From NCBI GenBank assembly GCA_007692545.1, contig REBV01000216.1, positions 1 through 34,084 of the forward strand: a stretch of 34,084 bases of DNA, read 5' to 3'. Under the pieces are notes generated by a model, which was given only the letters and a program-made list of their open reading frames with translations, made no database searches and was not told the DNA's origin. The stretch comes from Puniceicoccaceae bacterium (lineage in GTDB: Bacteria > Verrucomicrobiota > Verrucomicrobiia > Opitutales > Coraliomargaritaceae). Made by a program: the position numbers and the translations under genes. This document shows positions 9,273 through 22,287 of the stretch, in pieces. Each line of letters begins with the position of its first letter. Positions within the stretch are counted from its first letter, which is position 1.

Positions 9273-9302
9273 GCGTGAGGAGCTACTCCGGCGGGCTGGT
9301 GT

Positions 9303-9641
9303 TCATCGCGATTCAAAGCCCAGAAAACGCAGCAAGCTTTCCTCGATTTTCGTGAGCATAGCTGGACTGACTTTGCCGATGCGCTGACGGATGCGGTCGC
9401 GGCGGACGGCGGTGATTTTATCCACCATGACCTGTGAGGGCTGCTTTAAGCCATTGGCTTTATTCCCTTTCAGGGGGATGCGAAATAGGGGCGTCTGAAT
9501 TCGATACGAGGTGATCGGCAGCAGTGTGACCGACGGGTGCGCGGCGTTGAACAGGTCGGACTGGATGACGAGCGCCGGGCGTGGTTTCCCGTAGTCGCCC
9601 GCTATCACGCAGAGGACGATATCGCCGCGCTTTATTTCCAT
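9303..9641 (-). CDS. MazF/PemK-like toxin
   Basis: 112 aa from ATG at 9641: MEIKRGDIVLCVIAGDYGKPRPALVIQSDLFNAAHPSVTLLPITSYRIQTPLFRIPLKG. The annotated ORF start at 9779 is too far upstream. Confidence 0.88.
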   Translation of the reverse strand: MEIKRGDIVLCVIAGDYGKPRPALVIQSDLFNAAHPSVTLLPITSYRIQTPLFRIPLKGNKANGLKQPSQVMVDKITAVRRDRIRQRIGKVSPAMLTKIEESLLRFLGFESR

Positions 9642-9871
9642 TGGTCCAGATCGGCATCCGCCGCCCAGTCTTCGGCATCCTGTTGTGCGGCGATTTCGGA
9701 CTGACGGCACGCTTCGGCTGCCAGATCGTATTGTGCGTCGTGCTCCAGATAGTTCTCGAGTGCCCGGCTGATAATCCAATTCTTGCCCCGCTTTTCTTGT
9801 CGCGCTTTTCGTTCAAGCGCCTGGCGAAGCTTCGGGCTCAATCGGATGCTGGTGGTTATCGATGCACTCAT
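9632..9871 (-). CDS. Ribbon-helix-helix antitoxin partner of MazF
   Basis: 79 aa MSASITTSIRLSPKLRQALERKARQEKRGKNWIISRALENYLEH; 10-bp overlap with mazF. Confidence 0.85.
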   Translation of the reverse strand: MSASITTSIRLSPKLRQALERKARQEKRGKNWIISRALENYLEHDAQYDLAAEACRQSEIAAQQDAEDWAADADLDQWK

Positions 9872-9886
9872 GCGTATAAACTGTCC

Positions 9887-9905
9887 TGCAATAGTATGTA
9901 TTGCA
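9887..9905. promoter_or_regulatory. Inverted repeat (candidate TA operator)
   Basis: TGCAATA-gtatg-TATTGCA, 16 bp upstream of the antitoxin start; a minus-strand TTGATA-16 nt-TACTAT promoter-like pair overlaps it. Confidence 0.5.
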
Positions 9906-9914
9906 AGTAGAATA

Positions 9915-10101
9915 TCAATACCCCCGGATCGGCGCGAGCCATTTCTCGCAGACTTCCAGGCTGAGGCCCTTGCGGGTGGCGTAGTCCTGCATCTGGTCTT
10001 GGTCGATCGGGCCGACTTGGAAGTATTTGGCTTCGGGGTGGGCGAAGTAGAGGCCGCTGACGGCGCTGCCGGGGGCCATGGCGAAGCTGCTGGTCAGGGT
10101 G
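9915..10101 (-). pseudogene. Detached metH 3' end (tail copy A), last ~60 codons plus stop
   Basis: [61 protein letters not shown]; ungapped alignment of 9917-10101 to metH 11698-11882 gives about 14 mismatches in 185 nt. Confidence 0.93.
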
Positions 10102-10172
10102 CGGTTCACGCTAAAAATTTGGGGAGTTAAATGAAATCTTTAAATAATATGGATCTATGTTCACTTTTATCT

Positions 10173-10188
10173 TGATACTATGGTATCA
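10173..10188. promoter_or_regulatory. Inverted repeat upstream of the R-M operon
   Basis: TGATAC-tatg-GTATCA, 18 bp before the methyltransferase ATG. Confidence 0.5.
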
Positions 10189-10206
10189 CTTTGATGAATT
10201 CCTTGG

Positions 10207-11001
10207 ATGAATAAAAAGCATCAAAAAAAAGGAATTGTTTACCGGATGTCAGAAAATCTACACAGCGATCTACGTAGTGTGGCATACCATAAAGATACTT
10301 CTATTCAGCAGGTTCTTGATCAAGCGGTCGAAGAGCATATGGGGCAGTATAACTTAAAGTTGGCGACAAAGCCGCTCAGTGAAATCGAGCAGAGCCTGCT
10401 GAATTGTTGTGAGGGGAGGAGGTTCAAAACCATTATGGCAGATCCGCCCTGGCAGTTTCAGAACAGAACCGGCAAGGTGGCACCGGAGCATAAGCGACTC
10501 AACAGGTATTCAACGATGTCACTAGATGAAATTTGCGACCTTCCTGTTGAGGAAATTGCCGATGATACCGCACATTTATACCTCTGGGTTCCAAACGCGC
10601 TTCTGCCTGATGGACTAAGAGTCATGGAGGAATGGGGCTTTCAGTATAAATCTAACATCATTTGGCACAAGATTCGTAAAGACGGAGGATCTGACGGTCG
10701 CGGGGTTGGCTTCTATTTTCGTAATGTCACTGAAGTGTTGCTGTTTGGCGTTCGTGGAAAGAACGCACGGACTCTTGCGCCGGGGCGTTCGCAGGTGAAC
10801 ATGATACAGTCCCGTAAACGCGAGCATAGTCGAAAACCTGACGAGCAGTATCGGTTGATAGAGTCCTGCTCCCCAGGGCCCTATTTCGAACTTTTCTCAA
10901 GAGGTGTTAGGAAAGATTGGACTGTCTGGGGGAATCAGGCAGACGACGCGTATACGCCAAGCTGGGCAACCTATAAAAACCACTCGCAGAGTGTTGCCTA
11001 A
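10207..11001 (+). CDS. MT-A70 family adenine DNA methyltransferase with N-terminal ribbon-helix-helix-like segment
   Basis: 264 aa; motif IV KTIMADPPWQFQNRTG, LYLWVPNALLPDGLRVMEEWGFQYKSNIIWHK, FRNVTEVLLFGVRG; N-term KKGIVYRMSENLHSDLRSVAYHKDTSIQQVLDQAVEEHM looks like CopG/RHH. Confidence 0.88.
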   Translation: MNKKHQKKGIVYRMSENLHSDLRSVAYHKDTSIQQVLDQAVEEHMGQYNLKLATKPLSEIEQSLLNCCEGRRFKTIMADPPWQFQNRTGKVAPEHKRLNRYSTMSLDEICDLPVEEIADDTAHLYLWVPNALLPDGLRVMEEWGFQYKSNIIWHKIRKDGGSDGRGVGFYFRNVTEVLLFGVRGKNARTLAPGRSQVNMIQSRKREHSRKPDEQYRLIESCSPGPYFELFSRGVRKDWTVWGNQADDAYTPSWATYKNHSQSVA

Positions 11002-11028
11002 ATCGATAGACTCAGCCTTGCTTGCGGG

Positions 11029-11688
11029 ATGGAATTAACAGCAAGCTATGAGGGAGCTATCCCGCAAGGGATTCTAAGTAAATATCAGTTCTGTGAGGTT
11101 CGAAACGCAGCAGCTATTCTGAACGCGACGAGCCCACGGCTCTGGGAGGAAATTCTTTCAGTTTTGGATGGATTCTCTCTGAGCAAGGAAGACATTTGCG
11201 CGGCAGGAGGCAACAAGTCAGACATCGCAGCCCGGCTGGACGAAGCATTTCGTGAGCTTGGTTGGCGCGAAGGTAGGGTAGATACCTTGATTCAGTTGAA
11301 AGTAGCGACTTCTCCATACCGTAAAGTCGGTGAGGAGAAGGGAATCATAGTTGAGTCAATCGTCGAAAACAAGGGCTACAAGGTCGACAACTTCAAAGGC
11401 CGTGTTGCACTCGACGTAGAGTGGAACGCAAAGGACGGAAATTTAGATCGGGATGTGGGCGTATATCGCGCACTTTACGACGCGGCAGTGATTGATGCCG
11501 CAGTGCTTATCACTCGAACCCAGACGGACTTGAGAGATTTGGCTGTTAGATTGGATGCGGAATCAACAAAGTTTGCGACAACGACGACCACCAATCTGAA
11601 TAAGCTGCTCCCAAGGCTCACAAGAGGTGACGGTGGAGGGTGCCCCATTCTGGCCATCGCTATTAGTGCGCAAACTGTGGAAATGTAA
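11029..11688 (+). CDS. BglII/BstYI-like type II restriction endonuclease
   Basis: 219 aa; VDNFKGRVALDVEWNAKDGNLDRDVGVYRALYDAAVIDAAVLITRT resembles the catalytic region of the BglII/BstYI family; directly follows the methyltransferase. Confidence 0.75.
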   Translation: MELTASYEGAIPQGILSKYQFCEVRNAAAILNATSPRLWEEILSVLDGFSLSKEDICAAGGNKSDIAARLDEAFRELGWREGRVDTLIQLKVATSPYRKVGEEKGIIVESIVENKGYKVDNFKGRVALDVEWNAKDGNLDRDVGVYRALYDAAVIDAAVLITRTQTDLRDLAVRLDAESTKFATTTTTNLNKLLPRLTRGDGGGCPILAIAISAQTVEM

Positions 11689-11695
11689 TTTTTGG

Positions 11696-15406
<3,711 letters not shown>

Positions 15407-15472
15407 AAACGTATCAACATATACGGATGAATTGATATGATCAAGCCAGGAAAGTTTTTTAAAAAACGGATT

Positions 15473-15877
15473 CTATCCAGGAATCCAAACTGTAAGCTCT
15501 TCAAAATAATCACGGAGATAACCGCGATCCCGGGCGAGGAGGCGATCACTGTGGATCTGAGCATGTGCTCCAATTAGAAAATCCGGGACCATGATTTGTT
15601 TCTTGTTTGTCCTTTCCAAATATCGGGTAAAATAGCATCCGGCTAAGCGGGCACTGGTAAAGTCTCCTGGTGTAAAGCGGATGCCCCAGTCCTCGAGAAA
15701 CGCGGGCAAAGACTCCTCTCCGAGTGCAGGTAGAATCTCTGCTACAACGGTCTCGCATACAAGTAATACGCCTTCCGTCATCGCTTGCCTCAGGGCAGCT
15801 TCCGACGCTTCCGCCAGGGTCGGGTCGTCGGTCAGCACGTCGAGCAGGACGGAGCTGTCAACGGACGTGCGCATCAC
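15473..15877 (-). CDS. PIN-domain toxin (VapC family)
   Basis: 134 aa MRTSVDSSVLLDVLTDDPTLAEAS...VPDFLIGAHAQIHSDRLLARDRGYLRDYF. Confidence 0.87.
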   Translation of the reverse strand: MMRTSVDSSVLLDVLTDDPTLAEASEAALRQAMTEGVLLVCETVVAEILPALGEESLPAFLEDWGIRFTPGDFTSARLAGCYFTRYLERTNKKQIMVPDFLIGAHAQIHSDRLLARDRGYLRDYFEELTVWIPG

Positions 15878-16091
15878 GGGTTTGTTTTAGATAGTCATCG
15901 ACGGAGAGACCGCCCGGAATTATACCACGACCCCGCCACTTGCGTATCGGATCTTCCTGCTGGAATTTACGAGCCAGCAGAATTCCGTTTTCATCGGAAA
16001 ACTGCAAAACAGAGCCCGTCCGCAGTCCGAGTTTATCCCTTAACTTTTTTGGAATAGTTACCTGCCCTTTTTCAGAAACGATGGCATTCAT
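15858..16091 (-). CDS. AbrB/SpoVT-like antitoxin (VapB)
   Basis: From internal ATG: MNAIVSEKGQVTIPKKLRDKLGLRTGSVLQFSDENGILLARK; 20-bp overlap with the PIN toxin. Confidence 0.88.
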   Translation of the reverse strand: MNAIVSEKGQVTIPKKLRDKLGLRTGSVLQFSDENGILLARKFQQEDPIRKWRGRGIIPGGLSVDDYLKQTRDAHVR

Positions 16092-16258
16092 ACTTTTAAG
16101 ATAATAATTCCTACCTCTTATGCAAGGAACAAAAGGACTTAAAATTGCACCCCGCCACAAAAACGTCACACCTGCCAGGGGAGCTTGGTTATGCATTTCC
16201 TGGTAGCGCTATTATTTGCGCTGTAAGCATTGCTCTCGGATGTATGGTTGTTACGGTT

Positions 16259-17092
16259 CTACCAGCGACGCATGGATCGGTTGAGTCGGGCATAGTTGCC
16301 CCAGAATCGAATGACAGCGACATGGAGCGGGCAATCTTCGCGCACCAGCACGGACTGTCCGATTGCGAGCCCTTCGTCCCGGCGCCGACAAAGTTCATGA
16401 ATGGCATCTTTACGGGTGGGGTATCCGCGCCGATCCAGCCGCGAAATAGGGATGCTGTTTTCTTTCGCGAAGCGTGACCAGTTGTTTTTAAAGCGGCTGC
16501 TGATGAAATGCTGGCCGTCTCTGCGTAATTCGCGGGAAAGGTCACGCCTTTCGCGACCGTAGAGCCCGATCAGTTGTTTCGCACGCTCAAGAAATCTATC
16601 GTAGTCGTCTTGATAGCGGGTCGCTTTACAAAACCTGTTGGCGTCGATACCAGCTGCCTTGAGTCCTGCGCTAAAAGAGCCATAGGCTTGGAATGTGCGC
16701 TGGTGTAGGGTTGAGTGCCCGTTCTCGATTAAAGCAATCTGGGTGACATCGCCCGTCTCCTTGAAAATCCGTCGTAATTCGCTTTTGATGAAGGTCTTCG
16801 TGTATTTGCCGTTCTCGCAGTGCCGCCGGATATTAGCTGGTTCAAGGCCTATCCGGCGGAGCACTTCGTCCCAGTTTCCGAAAAAATTCATGGCGTTTCG
16901 GATCAAGGTGGGTTCATGGATGAGAATCTCACGCTGGTTTAAAGGATGCCCATGCAGGTGGATGGCCATGGCGCGATCCAGGATATACTCAGCGGTGGCA
17001 AAGGGTTCCCAATGTGGGAGGATTAGCTTTTGTTGCATCGTGAGCAGTGTATCTTTTTGTGAAACTATTGGGGGGAGCTTGCGTTTCGCCAT
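16259..17092 (-). CDS. Wadjet-linked protein of unknown function with tandem homing-endonuclease-associated-repeat-like units
   Basis: From ATG at 17092 (MAKRKLPPIVSQKDTLL...), overlapping jetD by 28 bp. Recurrent units end in LIRNAMNFFGNWDEVLRRIGLEP, TFQAYGSFSAGLKAAGID, SRFKNNWSRFAKENSIPI, AVIRFWGNYARLNRSMRRW. Confidence 0.7.
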   Translation of the reverse strand: MAKRKLPPIVSQKDTLLTMQQKLILPHWEPFATAEYILDRAMAIHLHGHPLNQREILIHEPTLIRNAMNFFGNWDEVLRRIGLEPANIRRHCENGKYTKTFIKSELRRIFKETGDVTQIALIENGHSTLHQRTFQAYGSFSAGLKAAGIDANRFCKATRYQDDYDRFLERAKQLIGLYGRERRDLSRELRRDGQHFISSRFKNNWSRFAKENSIPISRLDRRGYPTRKDAIHELCRRRDEGLAIGQSVLVREDCPLHVAVIRFWGNYARLNRSMRRW

Positions 17093-18225
17093 TTGCTGAC
17101 GGCGTCGCGAACGACAGCTTCCGGTAGGAATTCTTGTTCCAGTCTGCCTTTTTTGGCGCGAACTAGCGTTTGGAAGAGTGTATGTTCCTCTGTCGTGAGG
17201 CCTTTTCTTGGGAGGGGTGCAGGTTCGGGCTCGATGACGGCTTTGTTGTTTGCTGCACTGGCAAATGTTTTTGAGTCCATCAGTAATACGGTAAGCTTGG
17301 GGCTGTGTTGTCGTGCTTGTGCGAGCAGGCGCAGTCCCCAAGTGTCGAGGTCTCCCCAGTAGGCGATGCGCTTTTTGGCTATGCATCCTGCGCTGAGCCA
17401 GTTAAGGTTGTTGCCGGAGCCAAGCACGGCAAGGGTCTCCTTACTGTTCGGTAGGAGGTGGAGTGCTCGTTCGTTTTCGACGATAATGAGATGGCTGCCG
17501 GGGAGCGTCTGGAGTTGAGCTAGTTCATCGGCGCGGACGCGCTGTTGCTTAAAGGGGAGTAGTCGGCCGTCGAGATCGGCGACTAAGAGCCAGTGGGCTT
17601 TATCAGCTGCGGCATCGAGAAAGACTTCCAGTCCTTGCTCCGAGGCTGCGCCGTTGTGGCGTAAGTCGAGCAAGCGTATGATGAGAGCACGGTGCCGCTC
17701 ATAGAATTTCGTATCCACGCCAGCATAAGGCAAGGCCCGTAGTGGTCGCCCTTGAGCACAGGCGGGCTCCAGTGCGTCAGCGAGCTGCGAGGCACGGATA
17801 ATTTCCTTTGTCGGATGCCCACGCCAGAGATTGCATTGACGTATCCAGAGAATGTGGTCGCTGGGAGGTGTGTGGCGGCAGAGTTCGGAGAGCGTGGTGT
17901 ATTCGGCTGTAATGATTTTGTCACTACAAGCGGCTACCCATTCAGATGGGCGGTCGAGGCACCATGCCACCGGTGAGTCGATGGCGCTGCCAGCTGCTCG
18001 GAAGGGGATTGGTTTCCATTCGACTCTGCCCACGTTAACGGCTTTCCACGATTCGATGTGCGCACGCAGCTTTTCGATGTCCTCTGAGATCAAGCTGGCG
18101 GGCGGTCGACCGATGGGGAATCGCAGGGGCCACTCCTTGCTATTCACGCTCAAGCGGGCTTCACGTTTGTCGGCTTGTTGCCATTGTCGGCGCAAGCGTT
18201 CGGCGATCTCTTCGGGCGTTTTCAT
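17065..18225 (-). CDS. jetD: Wadjet JetD (DUF3322/DUF2220, Toprim-like nuclease subunit)
   Basis: Start MKTPEEIAERLRRQWQQADKREARLS at 18225; Toprim-like LIIVENERALHLLP and AYWGDLDTWGLRLLAQARQ; ATGA overlap with jetC stop. Confidence 0.9.
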   Translation of the reverse strand: MKTPEEIAERLRRQWQQADKREARLSVNSKEWPLRFPIGRPPASLISEDIEKLRAHIESWKAVNVGRVEWKPIPFRAAGSAIDSPVAWCLDRPSEWVAACSDKIITAEYTTLSELCRHTPPSDHILWIRQCNLWRGHPTKEIIRASQLADALEPACAQGRPLRALPYAGVDTKFYERHRALIIRLLDLRHNGAASEQGLEVFLDAAADKAHWLLVADLDGRLLPFKQQRVRADELAQLQTLPGSHLIIVENERALHLLPNSKETLAVLGSGNNLNWLSAGCIAKKRIAYWGDLDTWGLRLLAQARQHSPKLTVLLMDSKTFASAANNKAVIEPEPAPLPRKGLTTEEHTLFQTLVRAKKGRLEQEFLPEAVVRDAVSKWRNASSPQ

Positions 18226-21200
18226 TCTGTTTTTTGCGCAAGCCGCGCATCGAGTGCTTCCCAACGAATTGAGGTGAGTGTGGCGCGGGCGTCTTTGCGG
18301 TGGACGTTGATGACGGATCGGGTGTGGTCACGCAAGAGGCGCATTTCCTTGTCTGGAGTGACGAAGATCGGATGCAGCTGGAAGACCTTGAGCGCATTGA
18401 TGATACGCCGTGCGACCGAGCGGGAGCTTTTTGAGAAAGCTTCGTCGAGTATGATGGTGGCGTGAAGGGGAGCTTGACCTTCGCCGGGGCTGAGTGCGTA
18501 GCAGAGGGAGGCGGACAAAATGTAGCTGGCGATAATTTCTTTCTCCCCTCCGGATCCGCTTTGCGAGCCTTTGAATTTACTGGTGACTTCTTTCGAGCTA
18601 CGGTCGATTTCGGCTCCGTGAAACTCGACGCGGTAGCGAGGATCGAGCAGGGCGCGGGCGTGGAGGGTGTGTTTTTTCTCCACCGCTTCGCGAACGAGGC
18701 GGATGACTTCTTGCAGGGCTTTGAAGTGCTGCTCGCTGTCTTCGTCGCGTCTGAGGTAGGCAGCACGCAGTGTTTTAAGTGCGCGTTGGAGGGTGCGCAG
18801 GCTTTCGTGAGTGACATCCTGCACATCGAGTCGCAGGTAGCGGTCTTGTTTGAAGTCGATCTTTTCCAAGCTGCGGTTGAGTTCGGCGATGCGGTCGCGG
18901 ATTTGTTCGACCTCGTTTGTGATGGTGACCAATAGCTGTGTCACCCCTTGGTCGGACGACTGGTTCAAATAGGCTTGGAAGTCTTTCCGCTTCGCAGGGA
19001 GCGCTTCGTCTTGAAGCACACGCAGGCGCTCCAGGTAGGCGGGAATGTCTCTGAGCTCAGTGCCCGCCTCGGCTAGAGCGCCGGTATCTTGTTGTTTGGC
19101 GAAACCCATTGCGCGAACGAGGTTTTCGGCGATTTTGGCCCGGTGTTTCGTTAGCTGATCATTCGAATTTTCCAGGGCAACAGTTTGCTTTCGCTCATAG
19201 CTGTCGAGCTGTTTTGGAGTGACCTCCGCTGGCCATGGCAGGTGTTCCCGGACCAGTTCGGCCTCTTGGACGGTAAGGCCTTCGGCACGACGTTCGGTCA
19301 TTTGGTCGAGTTGTTCTTGAGCATTTTTGAGGGCTTCCTCCGCCTTGGCATGGTTGCCGATAGACTCACGCTCGATGCCTTGGGCGGTGGACAGTTCCTT
19401 CTCCGCATTTTGGAAAGCTTGGTAAGCTTTCCCCGCGTCGGAGTCTGGATTCTGGAGTCGTTGGAAGCGTTTCACGAGTACATCGAGCGAGTGCTGGGCA
19501 CCCGCGAGATCGATCTGTTCGTATTCGAGTTGGGACAGTTGACTGAGCAGCATTTGGCGGCTGTCCAGCTCGCTGCGTGCTTGTTTGGCGCTGTCGTAGT
19601 CTTTGCGTTTCGTGTCGAGCCTGGGCTTGGTTTCAGCAAGCTGGTGCTCCAGCATGGCGACGCGGTCGCGGTTATCGAAGCCGGTCAACCACCCGTGATC
19701 GAGCGGTTGTTGATCTTTTTTTTCGAAGTAGCGCTTCTTCCCGGAGAGTAGACCTTCGCGCGTGAGGGCATGGGGCGTATGGGCGAGGGCGTCTGGTGAG
19801 TCGACGCAGTGCAAATCGTGGTCGGCCAGAAAGTGCTTGAGTGCTTCGCGCAGTGGATGGTCTTTGAAGTGCAGCTTTCGGGTGAAGCCATCTTCCATGA
19901 ACTGAGCGGTCTTATGCCATTGTGCATCGGCAGCCCAGCAACGGATGTGGAGGCGGAATTGTTGTTGCCCGTTTATCCAGTGGAGCGCTTCCTTGAGCTT
20001 TTCGGCAGGAACGAGTAGACGCAGGCGGTTGCCTCCGAGGGCGCGTTCGATGGCGCCGCGCCAAGCACTTTCCCCGGCTTTCACTTCAATGAGCTCGGCA
20101 ACGAAGGGGAGCTCGCTGGGTGTTAGCCCGATTGCCTCACTCAGTGCTTCGCGCAGTGCCAGGTAGTCGCCCGGAATGTTGGTGTCCGTGCGGCGCTGGG
20201 CTGCTTGGAGTAGCTCGCTTAGTTTTGAATGCTCATCGCTGATTTGGTTCAGTTCCGCACCGAGTTGATTGACACGCTCTTGGGCGGCCTCTTTTTGTCC
20301 ATGACCGCTGTTTTTGAGTCGGGCGACCTCGGTTTGCATGCGGACGAAGCTTTTCGGGCTATTTGCTGCCTCGATCTTGAGATTGGTGCAGAATTGCTGG
20401 TAGTCCTGCAGGGCAGCTTCGCGTCTGCCGCATTCGTGTTTTGAATCTTTAATACGTGCTTTGAGGTCTTCGAGGTTTTGTCCGCCGGCGCGGAGGTAGC
20501 TTTCATGGCAAGTGTTTTTTGCCACTTCCAATTCCTTGGTGAGTGCTTCTGCCTTTTCCAATTTGGCTTTTTCCTTCTCGAGTCGGGCACTGAGGGCTTC
20601 GACTTCCGTTGTCCATAGCCGGTGTCCGTTTTCAGCCACCCAAGTCGGTAGCAGGCGTTTGAGTTTTTCGAATCGATTTAGTTCGCTCAAGCATTCGGTG
20701 AGCGACTTGTGGCCGCTTTGCACGGGGAGCAGCGAGCGCTCTTGCCTTTGTGCAGTCAGGAGTTCCTCGTGGATCTCGGTCAAGCGGTCGAAGTCGCCCA
20801 CAACCTCCGCCGCGCGGTCGAATTGGGAACGATCATCCAAGACCAGTTCACGGAAAATTTCGTCGATGCTGTTAAGCTGCTTTAGGCCTGCTGCCCGGTT
20901 GAGGAGCGCGAAGGCGTTGTCACTCACTTCGAAGAAACTACGCACGCGGGCGAGGAAGCCTGTTTTGCCTCCGGTCGAAGCATCATAAACTTGTGCGCTT
21001 TCATTACTGTCGTTGATGCGTTGTTTGAGGCGACGCAGTCCGCCCTCGTTGTGGAGTGTTAGCCAGTCTTCCAGCCCCTGTTCCGGATCGCGACTGAAGA
21101 TCCATGCGCGTTTTAAGTCTGTTGCAGAAAATCCGTTTCCATCGATCCAGAGTATGCCGCCTAGCCGAACGGTTTCGGTTTCGTTGAGGTAGGTGGCGCA

Positions 21201-21536
21201 GATGCCGGTCACGGTTTTTCCCCGGCGTGAGATGTGCGATGCATCGCCGCTGTCGTTGCCCGATCCGATGACGCCGCGAACGTAAGAAACGAGATCGCGG
21301 TCACTCTCGTGGCCGCCGGTCGAGGCGAGATTGTATTTCGGCCGGGCAGCGAGCAGGGTGATGTAGGCGTCGATCAAAGTGGTCTTGCCGCTGCCTGTTT
21401 TTCCGATTACGGCTGTGCCCTCGGGGTCGATGGCAGCGCGGTGGAGGCCGCTGAATGGACCCCAGTTGTAAAGGTCGATTTGCGAGAGTCGGAAGGCGGA
21501 GCGTTCGACTTGAAAGAGTTGTCCGGGATCAGTCAT
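18222..21536 (-). CDS. jetC: Wadjet JetC (SMC-like ATPase, COG4913 type)
   Basis: Walker A VIGKTGSGKTTLIDAYITLLAARPKYNLASTGGHESDRDLVSYVRG, coiled coils, signature GSQSGSGGEKEIIASYI, Walker B ATIILDEAFSKSS. Likely start MTDPGQLFQVERSAF, 8-bp overlap with jetB. Confidence 0.93.
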   Translation of the reverse strand: MTDPGQLFQVERSAFRLSQIDLYNWGPFSGLHRAAIDPEGTAVIGKTGSGKTTLIDAYITLLAARPKYNLASTGGHESDRDLVSYVRGVIGSGNDSGDASHISRRGKTVTGICATYLNETETVRLGGILWIDGNGFSATDLKRAWIFSRDPEQGLEDWLTLHNEGGLRRLKQRINDSNESAQVYDASTGGKTGFLARVRSFFEVSDNAFALLNRAAGLKQLNSIDEIFRELVLDDRSQFDRAAEVVGDFDRLTEIHEELLTAQRQERSLLPVQSGHKSLTECLSELNRFEKLKRLLPTWVAENGHRLWTTEVEALSARLEKEKAKLEKAEALTKELEVAKNTCHESYLRAGGQNLEDLKARIKDSKHECGRREAALQDYQQFCTNLKIEAANSPKSFVRMQTEVARLKNSGHGQKEAAQERVNQLGAELNQISDEHSKLSELLQAAQRRTDTNIPGDYLALREALSEAIGLTPSELPFVAELIEVKAGESAWRGAIERALGGNRLRLLVPAEKLKEALHWINGQQQFRLHIRCWAADAQWHKTAQFMEDGFTRKLHFKDHPLREALKHFLADHDLHCVDSPDALAHTPHALTREGLLSGKKRYFEKKDQQPLDHGWLTGFDNRDRVAMLEHQLAETKPRLDTKRKDYDSAKQARSELDSRQMLLSQLSQLEYEQIDLAGAQHSLDVLVKRFQRLQNPDSDAGKAYQAFQNAEKELSTAQGIERESIGNHAKAEEALKNAQEQLDQMTERRAEGLTVQEAELVREHLPWPAEVTPKQLDSYERKQTVALENSNDQLTKHRAKIAENLVRAMGFAKQQDTGALAEAGTELRDIPAYLERLRVLQDEALPAKRKDFQAYLNQSSDQGVTQLLVTITNEVEQIRDRIAELNRSLEKIDFKQDRYLRLDVQDVTHESLRTLQRALKTLRAAYLRRDEDSEQHFKALQEVIRLVREAVEKKHTLHARALLDPRYRVEFHGAEIDRSSKEVTSKFKGSQSGSGGEKEIIASYILSASLCYALSPGEGQAPLHATIILDEAFSKSSRSVARRIINALKVFQLHPIFVTPDKEMRLLRDHTRSVINVHRKDARATLTSIRWEALDARLAQKTE

Positions 21537-22284
21537 CGATGGAATCTTCCTTTGAGGCACTGCTGACATCGGCACCTGCTGTTGGGTGTGTTTCGGCAAG
21601 TTGCCTGAAATGCTGGAGTAGGAGCGTTAATTGCTCGGGGTTGGAGAGGTGGACGATGATGGGTCGAATGTTGATTTGGTTTTCCTTGTCCAGACGGCTC
21701 ACGATGCCGTGCTTATATAGGCTATCGATTAGATTGGTGAGCCGGTTGTGGTCACGTTGTTCGCTGCCGGAGGTGCCGAGATAGAGATCGAGTTGGGCGC
21801 GTAATTCGTCGGCATCAATTCGGGCACCGTCTGCGCCGATCCCGCAGTCTTGTTCGTAGGCCATTTGTATTTGGCGTAAGATGGCGACGAGTAACGACTG
21901 CTCTGTGGTGAAGCGTTGACGGCGCACGAGCGGATGTTGCCACGCCTCGTCGCTGTTTTCGGCGGCGTGGGATGGGATCGCTAGAAAAGCAAGGCCTCGT
22001 GGCTCGTCGAAGCGTAATTCGAAGTCGAGTGGTTCTAGAATGGAGGCGATGGCGGTTTGGTCGCGCAGTAGGCGGCGGTAGATATTGGGCTTTAACTTGT
22101 GTTCAACGAGCCCTTGTCGGACGAGTTCCTGCGCGGCGGCTTTGATCGGCTCGGGAGTCGAGGTGTCGGCACCCGGCGCTGTTTCCGGCATTTCCAGCGG
22201 ATTGGTTGCGGCTATGTCGGCATGATCGGGTTCCGGCGTTTCGTCCGGTTGCGGGTTGATTCGTTGATCGAAGTAATCGTCCAT
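21529..22284 (-). CDS. jetB: Wadjet JetB (DUF4194)
   Basis: 251 aa; VEHKLKPNIYRRLLRDQTAIASILEPLDFELRFDEPRGLAFL...LVRRQRFTTEQSLLVAILRQ; between jetA and jetC. Confidence 0.88.
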   Translation of the reverse strand: MDDYFDQRINPQPDETPEPDHADIAATNPLEMPETAPGADTSTPEPIKAAAQELVRQGLVEHKLKPNIYRRLLRDQTAIASILEPLDFELRFDEPRGLAFLAIPSHAAENSDEAWQHPLVRRQRFTTEQSLLVAILRQIQMAYEQDCGIGADGARIDADELRAQLDLYLGTSGSEQRDHNRLTNLIDSLYKHGIVSRLDKENQINIRPIIVHLSNPEQLTLLLQHFRQLAETHPTAGADVSSASKEDSIDD

Positions 22285-22287
22285 CAG

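Noticed and set aside
10615-10827. 70-aa minus-strand ORF within the R-M methyltransferase
   Set aside because: Antisense to conserved MT-A70 motifs.
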